A stretch of 57,500 nucleotides of DNA from Bigelowiella natans CCMP2755 (taxonomy: Eukaryota; Cercozoa; Chlorarachniophyceae), in contig ADNK01001186.1 in NCBI GenBank assembly GCA_000320545.1, forward strand, positions 12,501-70,000, given 5' to 3'. Below, piece after piece: positions 13,452 to 24,873 of this stretch (positions within the stretch are counted from its first letter, which is position 1; every line of letters starts with the position of its first letter). The translations under genes were made by a program, and so were the position numbers. The notes below the pieces were generated by a model that saw nothing but the letters and a program-made list of their open reading frames with translations, made no database searches and had not been told where the DNA came from.

Positions 13452-13795
13452 AAGGTGAGCTGCACAACCAGCAACTGCATTGCATTTCTCTCGCTATGAT
13501 AAAAAGAGCTGTCCTGCTACTGCATTGAGGTGTGCCGCAGAGGGGCCACAGGAGATAGAAAAGGAGGGAGGGGGAGACAAATTCACTTGTTCTTTTTTAA
13601 GAATTGAATTGTGAGGTGCGGGCAGGTTGTGATATCGCCGACGTAGGTCCATAACGTGTTAGCTATGATGCTTCTTTCTCTTGAAGCGCCTACTGCCTCA
13701 TAGCCACCTAAACGTATCGGACGTAAGAAGAGGCAACAATGTGAAAAATTAAAGGCACTAGAGTTATTGTTAGCACCTGTGATCAGGTACAAAAA

Positions 13796-13996
13796 GTGCT
13801 TGAGCGCGATTTAAGCCAATTGTGGATGCTGCATACCACGCTGTTAAACGAAGCGCTGTTTCCTATGAAAAGTTCTGACCGTCCTCGAACGCCCAGAGGA
13901 AGGCCCTTCTGTAATCTCACAGAAGAACAAAAACTAAAACGCAGCCTCAAAAATCGGTCGAAAAGACGCTTCACAAAGTGCGGCATCATCACGTGA
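13796..13996 (+). CDS. Short basic open frame, unrecognised
   Basis: Open frame running from an acceptor-like CAG at about 13786 to TGA at 13996. It encodes about 66 residues with a very basic C-terminal half (KLKRSLKNRSKRRF). No family is recognisable. It could be an orphan exon, a gene fragment or chance. No upstream exon could be joined to it with confidence, and it lies downstream of the Sel1 stop codon. Confidence 0.2.
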   Translation: MLERDLSQLWMLHTTLLNEALFPMKSSDRPRTPRGRPFCNLTEEQKLKRSLKNRSKRRFTKCGIIT

Positions 13997-14280
13997 TAAG
14001 CACAAATCGTTGTATTTATTTTGAAACATGATGATACTGCTACGAAATCTGTATTTCTCATACAAACTGCACTAGAAGAAACACATGCACCCTCTCAATT
14101 CTTCATCCATGCATAAAAGCATAGCACAACATACATAAGAGAACTCTCCCACGCGCGCACACAAATAATTACAATTCTCCATCAAATGTAATACAGAAAT
14201 ACGTTGAGTATTATATCTATTATTACTATCATTCTGCTTATTAATATTATGAGTTCTGCTTATTAATATTATGAGTAATG

Positions 14281-14311
<31 letters not shown>

Positions 14312-15541
14312 TAATGGTGCAATGAGTCTCATTTTCCCTAAAAACCTGTAAGGTATACCTTGGCAGAATCTGAGGTCAATGATGGGGTTACTCGTTGCCA
14401 AACTGGGGAAGATGGATATGGTCGCAGCAACAACGATGATGTCGCTGTCATGATTGCAAGAGATGTTAGCGACTCCTCACGATGTCTAAAGGCAAACTGT
14501 TGTTCAGTCGTTTAACAGTAACCGTAACAGTGGCAGTAACGTGTCGTAAGTTTGTTTGTGTCCAGAGAGGAATAGCCCTGCCCCGATAAGAAAGACGCTC
14601 GTGCACCGTATCGCAGGCAACAACAATACGTGTTACGCGTCGTACACACATATAGCGTTGTTGTTTCATAAGTCTCTTGACATTGAATCGAGACTCATAA
14701 ATATATGGCTCACAAAACCTGCTGGTACGCCGTACGTATGACGTGCTAGATCTCACAATTATTATTAGGCAACTTGCGTGTACCGTGTGTACGTAATTAC
14801 GTGCTAGCACATGCTTCAACATCGTAGCGTATGTACATAGGCGATACACACACACAAAAACAAACGCACATAGACACAAACACGCTTACTTACTTCCCGG
14901 CTACGACCAAATACAATCATTCTACACAGCGCAGGGATGACAATTCTGTTGCATGTACACAAGTGACGTCGATCATTGTGCACCACTGCTAGACCAGCCT
15001 AGCAGCGTGTCGTAGCACATATACGCATCATCAGAAACAACACATAAGATCCGATTGGCGTACAAATGCCCCATCATGCATCGCAGCAGCATGACAATTG
15101 CAGCATCGTTCGTTGAACTTAGAATGTACTCACGAACATTGTGGCACGTTGTTCAAATAGACGACCGGTATCGTATACATGAAACAAAACTCATCTGAGA
15201 ATTTAAAGATCACAGCTTTTTGGATTTCACATTGAATCTAGAACAATATCTACATTGATTATTATTTCCTACATTTCATCATGCTATCTAGTAGAGATGA
15301 ACAACTAGTCGTGAATTTTATCGCAAGAGAAGTACTAGATACTAAACACCGAACTCTTTGTGAGGTTACAAGCAATTGAAATAGCTTGCTGTGAAAGACG
15401 CTTCCTTGACTCTATTTTAATAGCTGTCACAAGTAAAAACTATTGAATAATTGTTCTTTTTACTCTATAAGGTGCGAGAAACAATAGAAATAGTTAGCTG
15501 GTTTCATCATATTTTTCATCTTCCAGTACGAGAATAGATAA
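13997..15541. other. Intergenic spacer
   Basis: No gene is visible between the small basic frame and the Tctex stop codon. The spacer holds a 22-base tandem duplication (14232-14275), a short (AAT)n run near 14283-14310, and palindromic words built from ACGT and CTAG around 14650-15000. The last 400 bases are AT-rich. Confidence 0.6.
14232..14275. repeat. 22-base perfect tandem duplication
   Basis: Two identical 22-base units (TTCTGCTTATTAATATTATG plus AG) at 14232-14253 and 14254-14275. Confidence 0.95.
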
Positions 15542-15913
15542 CTAAAGCTCTTCTTCCTGGTCTACATGCATCGAGTATGCAAAAATGGTGACAAATGCAG
15601 CTATACTTCCAGGAGCTCGGATTTTTTTGGGGTATTGAATCGATATCGTCTCGTCATTATTTTTATCCCAGTAGGAGGCTGATGCTGTATGTATCCCATG
15701 CCCTGTCCTTTGTATTATTGTGCACGTCGCGCTGAATTTAAACGCCTTATCAGCTCCTAGAGTATCAAGCTTAGCCATAGTTTTTTCAAGTATCGAATTA
15801 ATCCATTTTGGTGTCTTCCTCTCTTCAAACCGCTTGTCTTTAAGTTCATCACTAACAATCTGATACACTTCCTCCGCAACTTTGCCCTTGGCCCAGACGA
15901 AATCTTCGGACAT
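15542..15913 (-). CDS. Dynein light chain, Tctex-type
   Basis: A 123-residue intronless protein. The family forms the Tctex1/DYNLT light-chain dimer on the intermediate chains of cytoplasmic or axonemal dynein. Visible family pattern: an N-terminal helical region with VAEEVYQIVSDEL, then KWINSILEKT, the central strands FKFSATCTIIQRTGHGIHTA and the YWDKNNDE turn, then a C-terminal AAFVTIFAYS. Length and order match the usual 110-125-residue proteins. The start is the first ATG of the frame; an acidic tail (QEEEL) ends the protein. It is one of only three intronless recognisable genes here. Its presence implies dynein motors and is compatible with a flagellate stage. Confidence 0.9.
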   Translation of the reverse strand: MSEDFVWAKGKVAEEVYQIVSDELKDKRFEERKTPKWINSILEKTMAKLDTLGADKAFKFSATCTIIQRTGHGIHTASASYWDKNNDETISIQYPKKIRAPGSIAAFVTIFAYSMHVDQEEEL

Positions 15914-16501
15914 GGTGTTGACTCAGCAGAAATTCCAACAAGGTCCAAAAGGTTATTGCATTCAAAAGCGTAGACTATATGGATGATAGGACTTCCAACT
16001 CTTGAGGCACCTGGCAGGGTTGGGGATTATCCTTCAGTTACTCGGCGCAGAGAAAACCAACGCCCTAAATTATCTTAACGGTAATCAATTTAGGTTGTCG
16101 CATATTTGAAAATACAAGACATTTTCTGGACGCCAGAGTTCCGGGAGACAAGTGGTTCTTATTCTTTTTGTTGCGAGATATTTCCACAATTAGGCTCACA
16201 AATATACGGGATATATCTATAAATATCCCATAAAAATATGTATTCCAATGGGGGACGGGGGCAAAATTTCAGAATTTAATATAGAAAATTTACGCCTGTA
16301 ATGACCACACCATGACCATACTCTATTTGTTTTTTCTTCCGACTGTGAGTGCCATATGAATTTTGTGTGCCGTGACTTATAAGATATTTGCGGTTAAAAA
16401 CTCAGACTGAATTACAGTTCAAAGAGACACGTGGCACGGCACCAAAAGTAGGGGGGGGGACAACGAGGCACAGGCATTCTTTCCCTGTTGTTCGGCGAAA
16501 A
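15914..16501. other. Spacer between divergent Tctex and TCAIM-like genes
   Basis: About 590 bases separating two divergent starts. It should hold both promoters, but I see no clear TATA box or other defined element. The middle is AT-rich. Confidence 0.5.
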
Positions 16502-18580
16502 ATGAGAGTCTTCATCAAGAACTCATTGCGGAGAGGGATATTATTTTCTTCCAGAGAGCCTGTGCGGTTATGGAGGCTGAATGGCTGCCGAATCTCCGGG
16601 GAAAGAGTAGCGAAGATGGCAACCAGCAGTCGGGGCGCAGAGGAAGCTAAGACCGTTGAACAGCAACCAGTGGATATTCCCGACCTCAAGTCCACACTGA
16701 GAAAGTTCTACATGCGGGTTAGGATCCAACGAATTGCATATTTGTATGGTCGTCGTTGTGCATAGATAGGCCAACTGAGCAGCACGTGAATCTGAGTTAC
16801 AAATTTGGTTTTCAGGTACATCCTGATTTGTTCGATAGTCACGAAGAAGCACGAAAGAAGAATACAGAGGTAATGCGACGTAGTTTCTCAACAAAGGCTA
16901 CGATAGATTTTGTTCTCATTCAAGTGCTTTATAAATAACATGTCAAAAGAGCCTCAGTCTTCTCACCGGGTTAACCGACTCTCTCGCATCGGACGACCTG
17001 ACAATAAAATCCTGCAGCTTGCAGTTTTTTATTCGAGGCGAGCATGTAAGATGGGAGCAAAAGAAGGTGGGGGGGGGGGGGGGGTAGGCTTTTCGCGTTT
17101 CTGTAACAAGTAACAATAATATGTTTACTAAAGGAGGAGAAGGAAAACGAGCTGAGCAAGATTGGAGTTACAATTCAAGGCGACTATGGAGCTCCACGAA
17201 ACCCTCGCTACATGCGATCGTTGCACAGATCACTTTCGAGCTTATTCCTACAGAGCGGTGTGAATGCTAAGTGGTGTTGTAAGTGCCAGTGAGTCGAAGC
17301 TCAACACACTATTTTTTTCAAAGGTTTAGATCCCGATTTCGTGTGGGGAGACACGTTTGCTCAGGCATCGAGTTCGGACGACTCAACAGCATTTTCACGG
17401 AGTAGGGACTATGAATTCGAGGAGGGGACGCTACAAGGGTGAGAATCTGCAAAAATGTTGTGTTATCGTGTCCTGTTTCGATGCGGCACTCTTTTCAAGT
17501 GATAGTTTCATAGGGTTATATCTCTGTGAGCTTCTTTCCATCTTCTTCAGCAGATCTTACGACGCGCAATTTAGACCGCACACTTTTGTATTCGAATGGC
17601 TATCTTTGCGAATGCTTCGTGTAGGTATCTCGAACGAAATCACAGATTGGCGGTTCTTAGAATGGAACGTGCGAGGTAGATTCTGTTAATACCTGGGACG
17701 AGAAATCCTTCAAATGCCCGACCAACTATAATCCATAGTTGAACCCTCGATTTCGCGCCCTACACACAAGCACTACTACCGCTACTACGAGCGCCATCAT
17801 CGTTGTTGATGTCGAATCGGTTTTTCATCAGGGTTCTGGCACAACGGCTGCAGCTGCTGGACATAACCCTCAGATCGCAGCGCTTTCGGTCAATTTTCGA
17901 TAATTTCGCAGGAGACGTGACGACGGAGCATCATGTACGTGCACACACCGAGCCATTGTTGGACAACATTTCCCTCCTACCGTCAATGCGCGGGTTTGCA
18001 GAACGACTGCTGACTTTGGCGTGTTTGCTAATTGCAAGGAATTTCAGTACAGCTGCCTCACAGAACTGCGACGACTGCTTGGCATAAAGGCTCCAGAAAG
18101 CTTCTTCGACGATGATGGAGGAGGAGGACACTTCAAGGCAGGGAAGGCTGCAACAGGGGGGGGGACGGAGGCAGGGGCAAAGGAGTGGAAGGAAAGAGAC
18201 TCTTCTTCCTCCTCCTCTTCCTCCTCCTCCCCACCACCATCATCTACAACAACAGAAACAACAAATTCGAAAACGTCTGAAGAGGACACCTCATATCATA
18301 CCGAAAGCGAAAAGGAAGAAGGGTTTAGAATAGAATTAGGCGAGGAGGAGAAGTGGCATCTGATACTTCGGGAAAAGCTCGCAGGGAGAGTCTTCGTCTT
18401 CAGTAGCAGCGACGACATGTGCCGCGTAGATGGGCTGGGCAGGATAATTCTTCCCGTGCACTTGAAAGCTGAGGACTGGCTCCAGCAGATCATAGAGAAA
18501 GACCTAAGCCGAGAAGCAAGGACAAAGGCTAAAGCAGCTCAAATCACGGAACAACGGCAACGGTAAGAGATCGAGAAAGG

Positions 18581-18617
<37 letters not shown>

Positions 18618-19010
18618 AGGGAAAACAAGAGAGAGAAATGACGAAGTATGCGTTGAGCTTATAAATAGCAATTGCAACGTAACGCCTTCATTGCATGATT
18701 TAGTAGATGCAGCAATCGGTAGAGCAGGCGACGACTAGTTCTCTTGATTTTGCATCGTCTTCACACTTTATCACCCAGCGCTCTCTCAACCCCTCCCGCC
18801 CCCCTCCCCTCCTTTTTATCTATATTTCTTCTCCACGAAATTACAGGAAAGTTGGCGAGGCTCTAGGCATGCGACATCTATTTTGTGACCCAGATTTGCA
18901 TTCTGACACGTAATCATGATCATTGGTTATTTGGAACCTGTTCCTCTCCTGCTCACACGCATTGTGACTCCTACCTGCTATTTCAACTCTCTCCCCACCT
19001 CCCACCCAAC

Positions 19011-19057
<47 letters not shown>

Positions 19058-19616
19058 TTCTTGCACACGTGCACACGCGCTTTGACGCATACACCAGATC
19101 ATATATTACGTTCTTGAATCGTTTGGAGGAATCACCGGATGCCCTAAAGAAATTCTTCGAGGACTTTCCGGAAAGAGCCTCAGTACCAATAAGGTAAGTA
19201 AATGGAGTGGGAATAGCGGAGAACAGCTCCATCGCGCTTTCTGAGCATTTGTCCGTAACATAATTGGCAGTTTGCCATTTGTTTGTGAAGTGGCTATTGG
19301 GTGCCTCGGAACATTCGCTTTCGAAAACAATCTAATAATGATGATGGCAGTTCTTTGACCATCGATGAGTACCATGTTTGGCCCGCAGAGGGTTGCCTCT
19401 GCTCCCTGTCCCTATCGAGTGTATGATTTCGACTATTAGCGATCTCACCTGCACGCATGCACGAGGACACACCCACGCCTGCACACGCACACATATAATC
19501 TTTCAGGGTTCACCCAGGACGAATAAGGCCACGGAACCCGATCCACAAAGACCTGGTATCTAAATCTGATGTGTGTGTGTGTGTGTGTGCGTGCGTGTTG
19601 TTATTCTAACACGTTT

Positions 19617-19657
<41 letters not shown>

Positions 19658-20794
19658 TCGCCGTGCATATAGGGCGTGTTGTCAATACCTGTTGAGTGCA
19701 CCCCGGCAAAGCTGCTTCATGTCCTCCAGTCGAGAGGGGAACAAGCACAGTACATCCACGCAGCTTATCTAAAGGTCTAGATCAACTTCATAACGGTGGT
19801 GGTGTGATGGTGGCATGGTGGAAGGAGAACACACGGTGAAGTCGCAACAAGGACTACTTCTCTCATGAAATACCTGACGTCGTCAGCGTTTACAAATAGC
19901 ACTAGCCGCCAAAAGCTGGAGTGGCTGCTTCTCAACACATGAGCAACAACAACAACAACAACAACAACAACAAGTAAAACATTACTTCCCCTCTCCATCT
20001 TAGGAGCAGAAAGACAGCGATGAGCTGCTTCTCGACACGAAGAGGAGCCTTAAGCTACAGGGCCTACGGAAGAGGTAATGCTATCAGCATGGTGGTTGTT
20101 GACTAGTGACACTAGGCGGGTGGGGGGGGCAGGCAGGGAGCGATATGGTAAAAGTAGTTGTGCTATCATGTTGTGTTATACATCACAATGTCCCCTCTAC
20201 ACCCATCGCACTACTTATTGCGGTGCCAAATCATCGTGAGGTTGTTTGTCTGAGAGACGCCATCGATGATAGCCTTTTCCTCTCTAACGCTATTTTCATG
20301 CGAGGTCATTGGATAGAAGGCCATCGACCCTCGAAATTTAGAGAAACATTAGCCGTGAAAATTCGTGTAATTGATTCTGCTCCCCCCCCCCCCCCCCGGT
20401 GCTTGTGGTTCGAAGCTCTAGGGCGAGTGATGTACAGATGAAGGACTGCTGCCGTCGTCTCTTGTGCATCCCTATGAAAGACAGGTCGGGTAGTAGTAGA
20501 CTTAGCAGAAACATGTAGTAGTAATAGCAGCAGTATGATGGTGGTAGTGTAGTAGTGAGGTAGATCATTCAAAGGAGGTGAGTTTCCCCGTTCTCAACGG
20601 CCAAGTGTCAGACATGACGACGTTGGCGTTTTTCTTCGTGTATTCTGTGCTATATGTTGAGAGGGACATAGGATTGCTGTGAATTCACTCCATTTAGGTA
20701 CGTTTTCGAGGGCCTCACCTTGATTATTTGCAACAACTACGATGTGAAGGGGAATGGGGATGTTAGAATAAAATGGAACTGGCAGCAGAAATAA
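16502..20794 (+). CDS. TCAIM-like mitochondrial protein (DUF4460/DUF4461 family)
   Basis: Resembles the family of T-cell activation inhibitor, mitochondrial (TCAIM), a J-like DUF4460 domain plus DUF4461; its biochemical role is poorly known. Evidence is the KSTLRKFYM/RVHPDLFDSHEE pattern across the exon 1-2 junction, then LGRIILPVHLKAEDWLQQI and a C-terminal GNGDVRIKWNWQQK ending at TAA 20792-20794. The ATG at 16502 gives an Arg-rich, acid-poor presequence (MRVFIKNSLRRGILFSSR) suited to mitochondrial import; an ATG at 16616 is the alternative. Exons: 16502-16717, 16816-16869, 17134-17278, 17324-17438, 17551-17620, 17854-17934, 18039-18562, 18847-18909, 19098-19193, 19389-19418, 19507-19555, 19673-19774, 20004-20074, 20698-20794. 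The 17620 and 17854 edges are least sure. Exon 18039-18562 holds a Ser/Pro-rich low-complexity stretch. Confidence 0.8.
18588..18625. repeat. (GA)n microsatellite in TCAIM-like intron
   Basis: GA dinucleotide run just downstream of the donor at 18562. Confidence 0.95.
19019..19054. repeat. (TC)n microsatellite before a splice acceptor
   Basis: TC run about 45 bases upstream of the acceptor for exon 19098-19193, positioned like an extended polypyrimidine tract. Confidence 0.95.
19569..19655. repeat. (GT)n microsatellites in TCAIM-like intron
   Basis: Two GT-rich runs, about 19569-19590 and 19617-19654, fill most of the intron between exons 19507-19555 and 19673-19774. Confidence 0.95.
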
Positions 20795-21967
20795 TTCACT
20801 TTTGAATAAAGTAAGGAGTGATACGCTATGCACGTTTGTTCTACAGCCCACACATAGGACATGCTATATTGCAATGTGTCTGCTTAGTTAATGATCAGAG
20901 GCCTGAAAAATAACCACCTGACCAATGTTATTATGCATGGATGAATATATGAGCTTGCATTCAGCTACTGTGCTGCTACATTGCGGTATACAGTGCAGCG
21001 CCGCCTGATCACGAGATGCTAGAGATGGCAAAAAATTGCTACGCTAGCTACGTTCATTTTTGACGTTTTCACGACGCGTGATGCATGCAACGCATAATGT
21101 AGAGTCGTGTGTATGTCGCGGTACGCATGCTAGCATGCTATTGCATGATGACACGCGATACGCACGAGCAGCAGGCAAGCGTAGCCGGCTTGCCACACTA
21201 GCACAGCTAGCTAGATAACGACAGCTAGACAGCTCTAAGTAGTTGCTAGCGCAAGCACACCGCTGCCTGTGCGGCTCTAGAGCTAACTAGCTAAACTAGT
21301 GGACACTAGGACAGCTTGCTACTCGTCAGGATGAAAGCACTCTTGCACTTTAGCACTAGCTAGGCAGCGTAGTAGCGTAGCTAGCTAGCATTGCAGGTGA
21401 AAATGTCGATGCCAACAATGTGGTTGGAACAAAAAATGATGACACATTGCAAGTTTCCAACGTGATCGATTGCAGATGCATGCTAGCATGGTGTATGCAT
21501 TTGAAAGCGTGACTTTCAAAAACGTTGTTGCAATGGCGGTACGTTGCAACAAAATTTGCCAGCATAGCATCATAGCGCACATGTTTGTGCACAGTCCATC
21601 TTTTCTGCTAGCTAGCTAGCATGTGCACAACTACATATGACCATGCTAGCTAGCTAGCACAGACAGCCATAGCTAGCATTGCTAGATTGTGCATGATCTA
21701 CAGTGAGTGATGCATTGCAGCCGGCGCTACGCCATGCATCGAACCGCACAGAGATGCAACGTCTCGGTTCGCATGTATGTGTTTGCAACGTTCTTCTTCC
21801 TTGATCAGCGTCTCATCAATGTGCAGATTGAACTTGAACATGAGCAAAATGCAGCGAGGAGTTATCGGAAGCCTCGTCGAAAAAGAAAACCCACCTATTT
21901 CCATCAGAAGCCGCATCACGTACGTCACTTCAGCGGCAGTAGATGATGGCGAAGGTGCAGGCGATCC
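20795..21967. other. Convergent intergenic spacer packed with GCTAGC palindromes
   Basis: Lies between the stop codons of the TCAIM-like gene and the acid phosphatase. The word GCTAGC occurs about 14 times (overlaps counted) between about 21040 and 21690, including GCTAGCTAGCTAGC blocks, where chance predicts well under one copy. GCATGC-type palindromes are mixed in. No coding potential is recognised. Confidence 0.85.
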
Positions 21968-22673
21968 TTATTCCTTATTGATGGTGTACGTATAGGTTTT
22001 GCTCCCATCTTCGTTCACAAAAGTCGTTTTCAGGGAGGTCTTGTTCCCTTTATGAGCCATGAAACCGTACTTTCCTTCCATATATCCCTTCAATCCCTTG
22101 TATCCTTTGTTGACACCGTTGTGTTCGCGAGCCCCTGTGTGAATACAGACAGACGACACAACGGAAGATCAGATTGTTAGCGCCCCCTCACCCCCCAGTA
22201 TTTTTTTCCCACTTAGAAGTAAACATGACTGAAATCGACGTGCATGCGCATTACAATCACATGTTTGCCAGAATAAACGTCTATAAACAAATCAGCTCAC
22301 CAGCTCCACTTCCAAAGTAAGAAACGCCATTCTTCACGATGTGTTGCAGGATATGGTCGTGGCCGTTGAAATACTAAGATTATGGTGAGTATTACGGATA
22401 ATAGTGGATGATGGATTCATAAGATGTTGCTGTCCACTCTGCTCTGCGTTGTGAGACGGAGCTTCTCTTTCAACGCAGCTTACAAGAATTTAACATAAGC
22501 AAAAGAGTCTGCAGATCTTGGTGTGTAAGTGTGTGTGTGTACAGAATGGGTTTCGTAGTACCATATCGACATTGTATTTCTCAAGCAAGGGCTCAAGGGA
22601 CTTGACCAAAGAGGGCGTGTCACCTGGTGATGATGATATCGACAGCCATTATTAAACGTACTCCAAATAGCTT

Positions 22674-22740
<67 letters not shown>

Positions 22741-23070
22741 CAGACATGAAATGCCCAGAGAGTGTGAACGCACCATGTTCGAATCGCGAAGCAGAATGTA
22801 CTGGAAAGTGCCCCATCACAATTTTCCAGTCTGCAGTGCTGTATGGATGCATATGTAGTGAATGAGAAGAGCGGGGGCATGGCATGCCTAGTTGGCGAAA
22901 AGACGATTGCATCAAAATAGAGAATTCGCTGGTCGGTTGATAAATGGTGGAAGAAACGAAGACTCGGTAAAATGCTGCCCGTTTAGATAGTGCCGCAAAC
23001 GCAGATGCACGAAGGGCTCCGCGATTTGCATGCATCAATATCCAAGCAGCACTGTTCTTATGAGCTTGGC

Positions 23071-23107
<37 letters not shown>

Positions 23108-24873
23108 TCGCACACAGCACCTTTTTGAAAGTGCTTTCTCGATAAATTGCAGCTGATCTGAGTCCGAAGAGACTTCGACGCGGTCTGATGGGTCCTCCTT
23201 AGGCAACATCATCATCATCATCATCGTCATCATTATGTCGGGGATTAAAAACGAAAGGAATATAAATAGCTCTACTCAAAGAATATCGCAAAGCAGCAGC
23301 AGCAGCAGCTGTAGGAGCAGCAGCAATGGAATTGACCACCCACTTACCTCAGGGAAGTGCTTCAGGAGTTGATGTACAGTGCCATTGGTGATAACACCGG
23401 CTTCATGCTTTATGAGAACGTCAGTCAGATTGCGAAGAGCAGATCGGTTGGTTGCAGGGTCGAATTTCACGAAAGTATCGCCACCGTTTAATCTGAGGAG
23501 GAGTGAGGCAGCCATTATTTGAGTTTCTGCTCTTGTTTTCTGATTAGTTTCTCTTACGAGTTGAGTACATAAATATGGCTGAAAAATCGCCAATGCGATG
23601 CTTGGCACAATGTGCGTGCGGGTTAAGCGCAGAAACTTGTCAATAACCAAAGCGCCCCAACTTCATGAGGACTGTAAACCGATGAAATGAATATTTCCCA
23701 TCTACAAGTCGATTTTGCCTTATTGCCTACCATCTCCCAAGTGCATGCAACTGTATTTCTTCTTAAAACAGCAATAACAGCAGCAGCAGCAGCAACAGCA
23801 GATATTTTGAAATTACGACCACCTCCATGTATCGATACTGAGAAGAGTGATAGACGTTCCGTCGGCGGCCGTGACGTCCTTCGAGTAATAAAGCGACGGG
23901 TAGTACCAACGATCAGATTTTTGAGTGTAGTCCATCTCGGCCTGGATGCCGGTGTTTCCGCCATAGTAATCGTGGTTCTGTTTTATCACGGCATGGTGAC
24001 ACGAGAATGGTGAGCTAGGGTGATGATACTGATAGATGATGCGGTTGTGCAGATTATTTCTCGAAGCGGTTGGAAAGGAAGGCTCACCCCTGCGCAGACG
24101 TACCACGGCACCTGCAACGCATCCTCCGCGAATGTATCCTCAAACTTCTCCTGGTTCAAGAGTGCAATATTTATACGAAGAATTTCAAATCAGTATTTTT
24201 GGCGCTAAAAAAGAATAGAAGCAGATTCGCCTGCTGCTGAGACCTGAGACCAACACCACCACCGGCTGCTATCTCAACAGCTACTACCTAACTCGGATAG
24301 GCAACTACGACAAAGACGACTATTACTTATGAGGACAACAACAACCTTGAACTGTGGGTCATCTACTCCTGATACGCCTTTATCGTCTGATAGCAGATTG
24401 ATGACAAATATGAATACGATTCGGTGTTCTCTACTTTTCAAATCGGTTCTGCTAATGAAACGGCCACGTTCATTCGTTCGGCTCACTCCACCCTATAATA
24501 TTAAATCTATGGTCTTACAGAAGTTGTCTCCGATCGCCAGGACAAACTATAGCAAGGAAGTTAAAACTAGATCAGGAATAAATTCTTTACTTGCGCACCC
24601 AAAAAATAAAAATTGGTAGGGGGTTATATATATATGCTCCGGCAGAATTAAGACAATAGATATGCAGGCATCAAAGAATTAGTTTGGTGGTTTGATGAAA
24701 TTAATTATGAAGAAATGTTGTTTTGTGTATACCTCGGGGGAGTATGATCCCATATGCTGGCTCAGTTTCTTGGCTCCTTTGTCCCCCCAATCGCCGATTG
24801 ACAAGAAACTTGGTGATGCATAGAATAATTCAAAGCCAAACAGTGCATAAATGTGAAAAGCCAGAAATTTCAT
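21968..24873 (-). CDS. Purple acid phosphatase (metallophosphoesterase, TRAP-like)
   Basis: Secreted-type metallophosphatase that hydrolyses phosphate monoesters at a binuclear metal centre. Eleven exons, all phase-consistent: 24873-24733, 24546-24519, 24386-24346, 24150-24088, 23977-23823, 23492-23348, 23197-23121, 22838-22774, 22623-22562, 22373-22301, 22134-21968. The family's metal-ligand motifs appear in order: GDWG (exon 1), GDNFY (split by the second intron), GNHD (split between exons 4 and 5), VMGHFPVHS and NGHDH. The N-terminus MKFLAFHIYALFGFELFYAS is a plausible signal peptide, giving a protein of secretory, vacuolar or cell-surface location. The size resembles the small, animal-type (TRAP) and low-molecular-weight plant enzymes. 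It is transcribed toward the TCAIM-like gene. Confidence 0.94.
22680..22742. repeat. Compound (CT)n(CA)n microsatellite in phosphatase intron
   Basis: Same composite architecture as at 2302-2360, in the intron between exons 22838-22774 and 22623-22562. Confidence 0.95.
23070..23107. repeat. (CAT)n microsatellite in phosphatase intron
   Basis: CAT triplets immediately downstream of the donor of exon 23197-23121. Confidence 0.95.

Noticed and set aside
17551-17620. Alternative frame of a TCAIM-like exon giving TTRNLDRTLLYSNGYLCE
   Set aside because: It looks protein-like but does not fit the phase of the preceding donor at 17438. The other frame (RPHTFVFEWLSLRML) fits the phase.
20900-21700. 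CRISPR array or satellite interpretation of the GCTAGC cluster
   Set aside because: Copies are irregularly spaced, only 6-14 bases long and without constant-length spacers. The locus is eukaryotic nuclear DNA.
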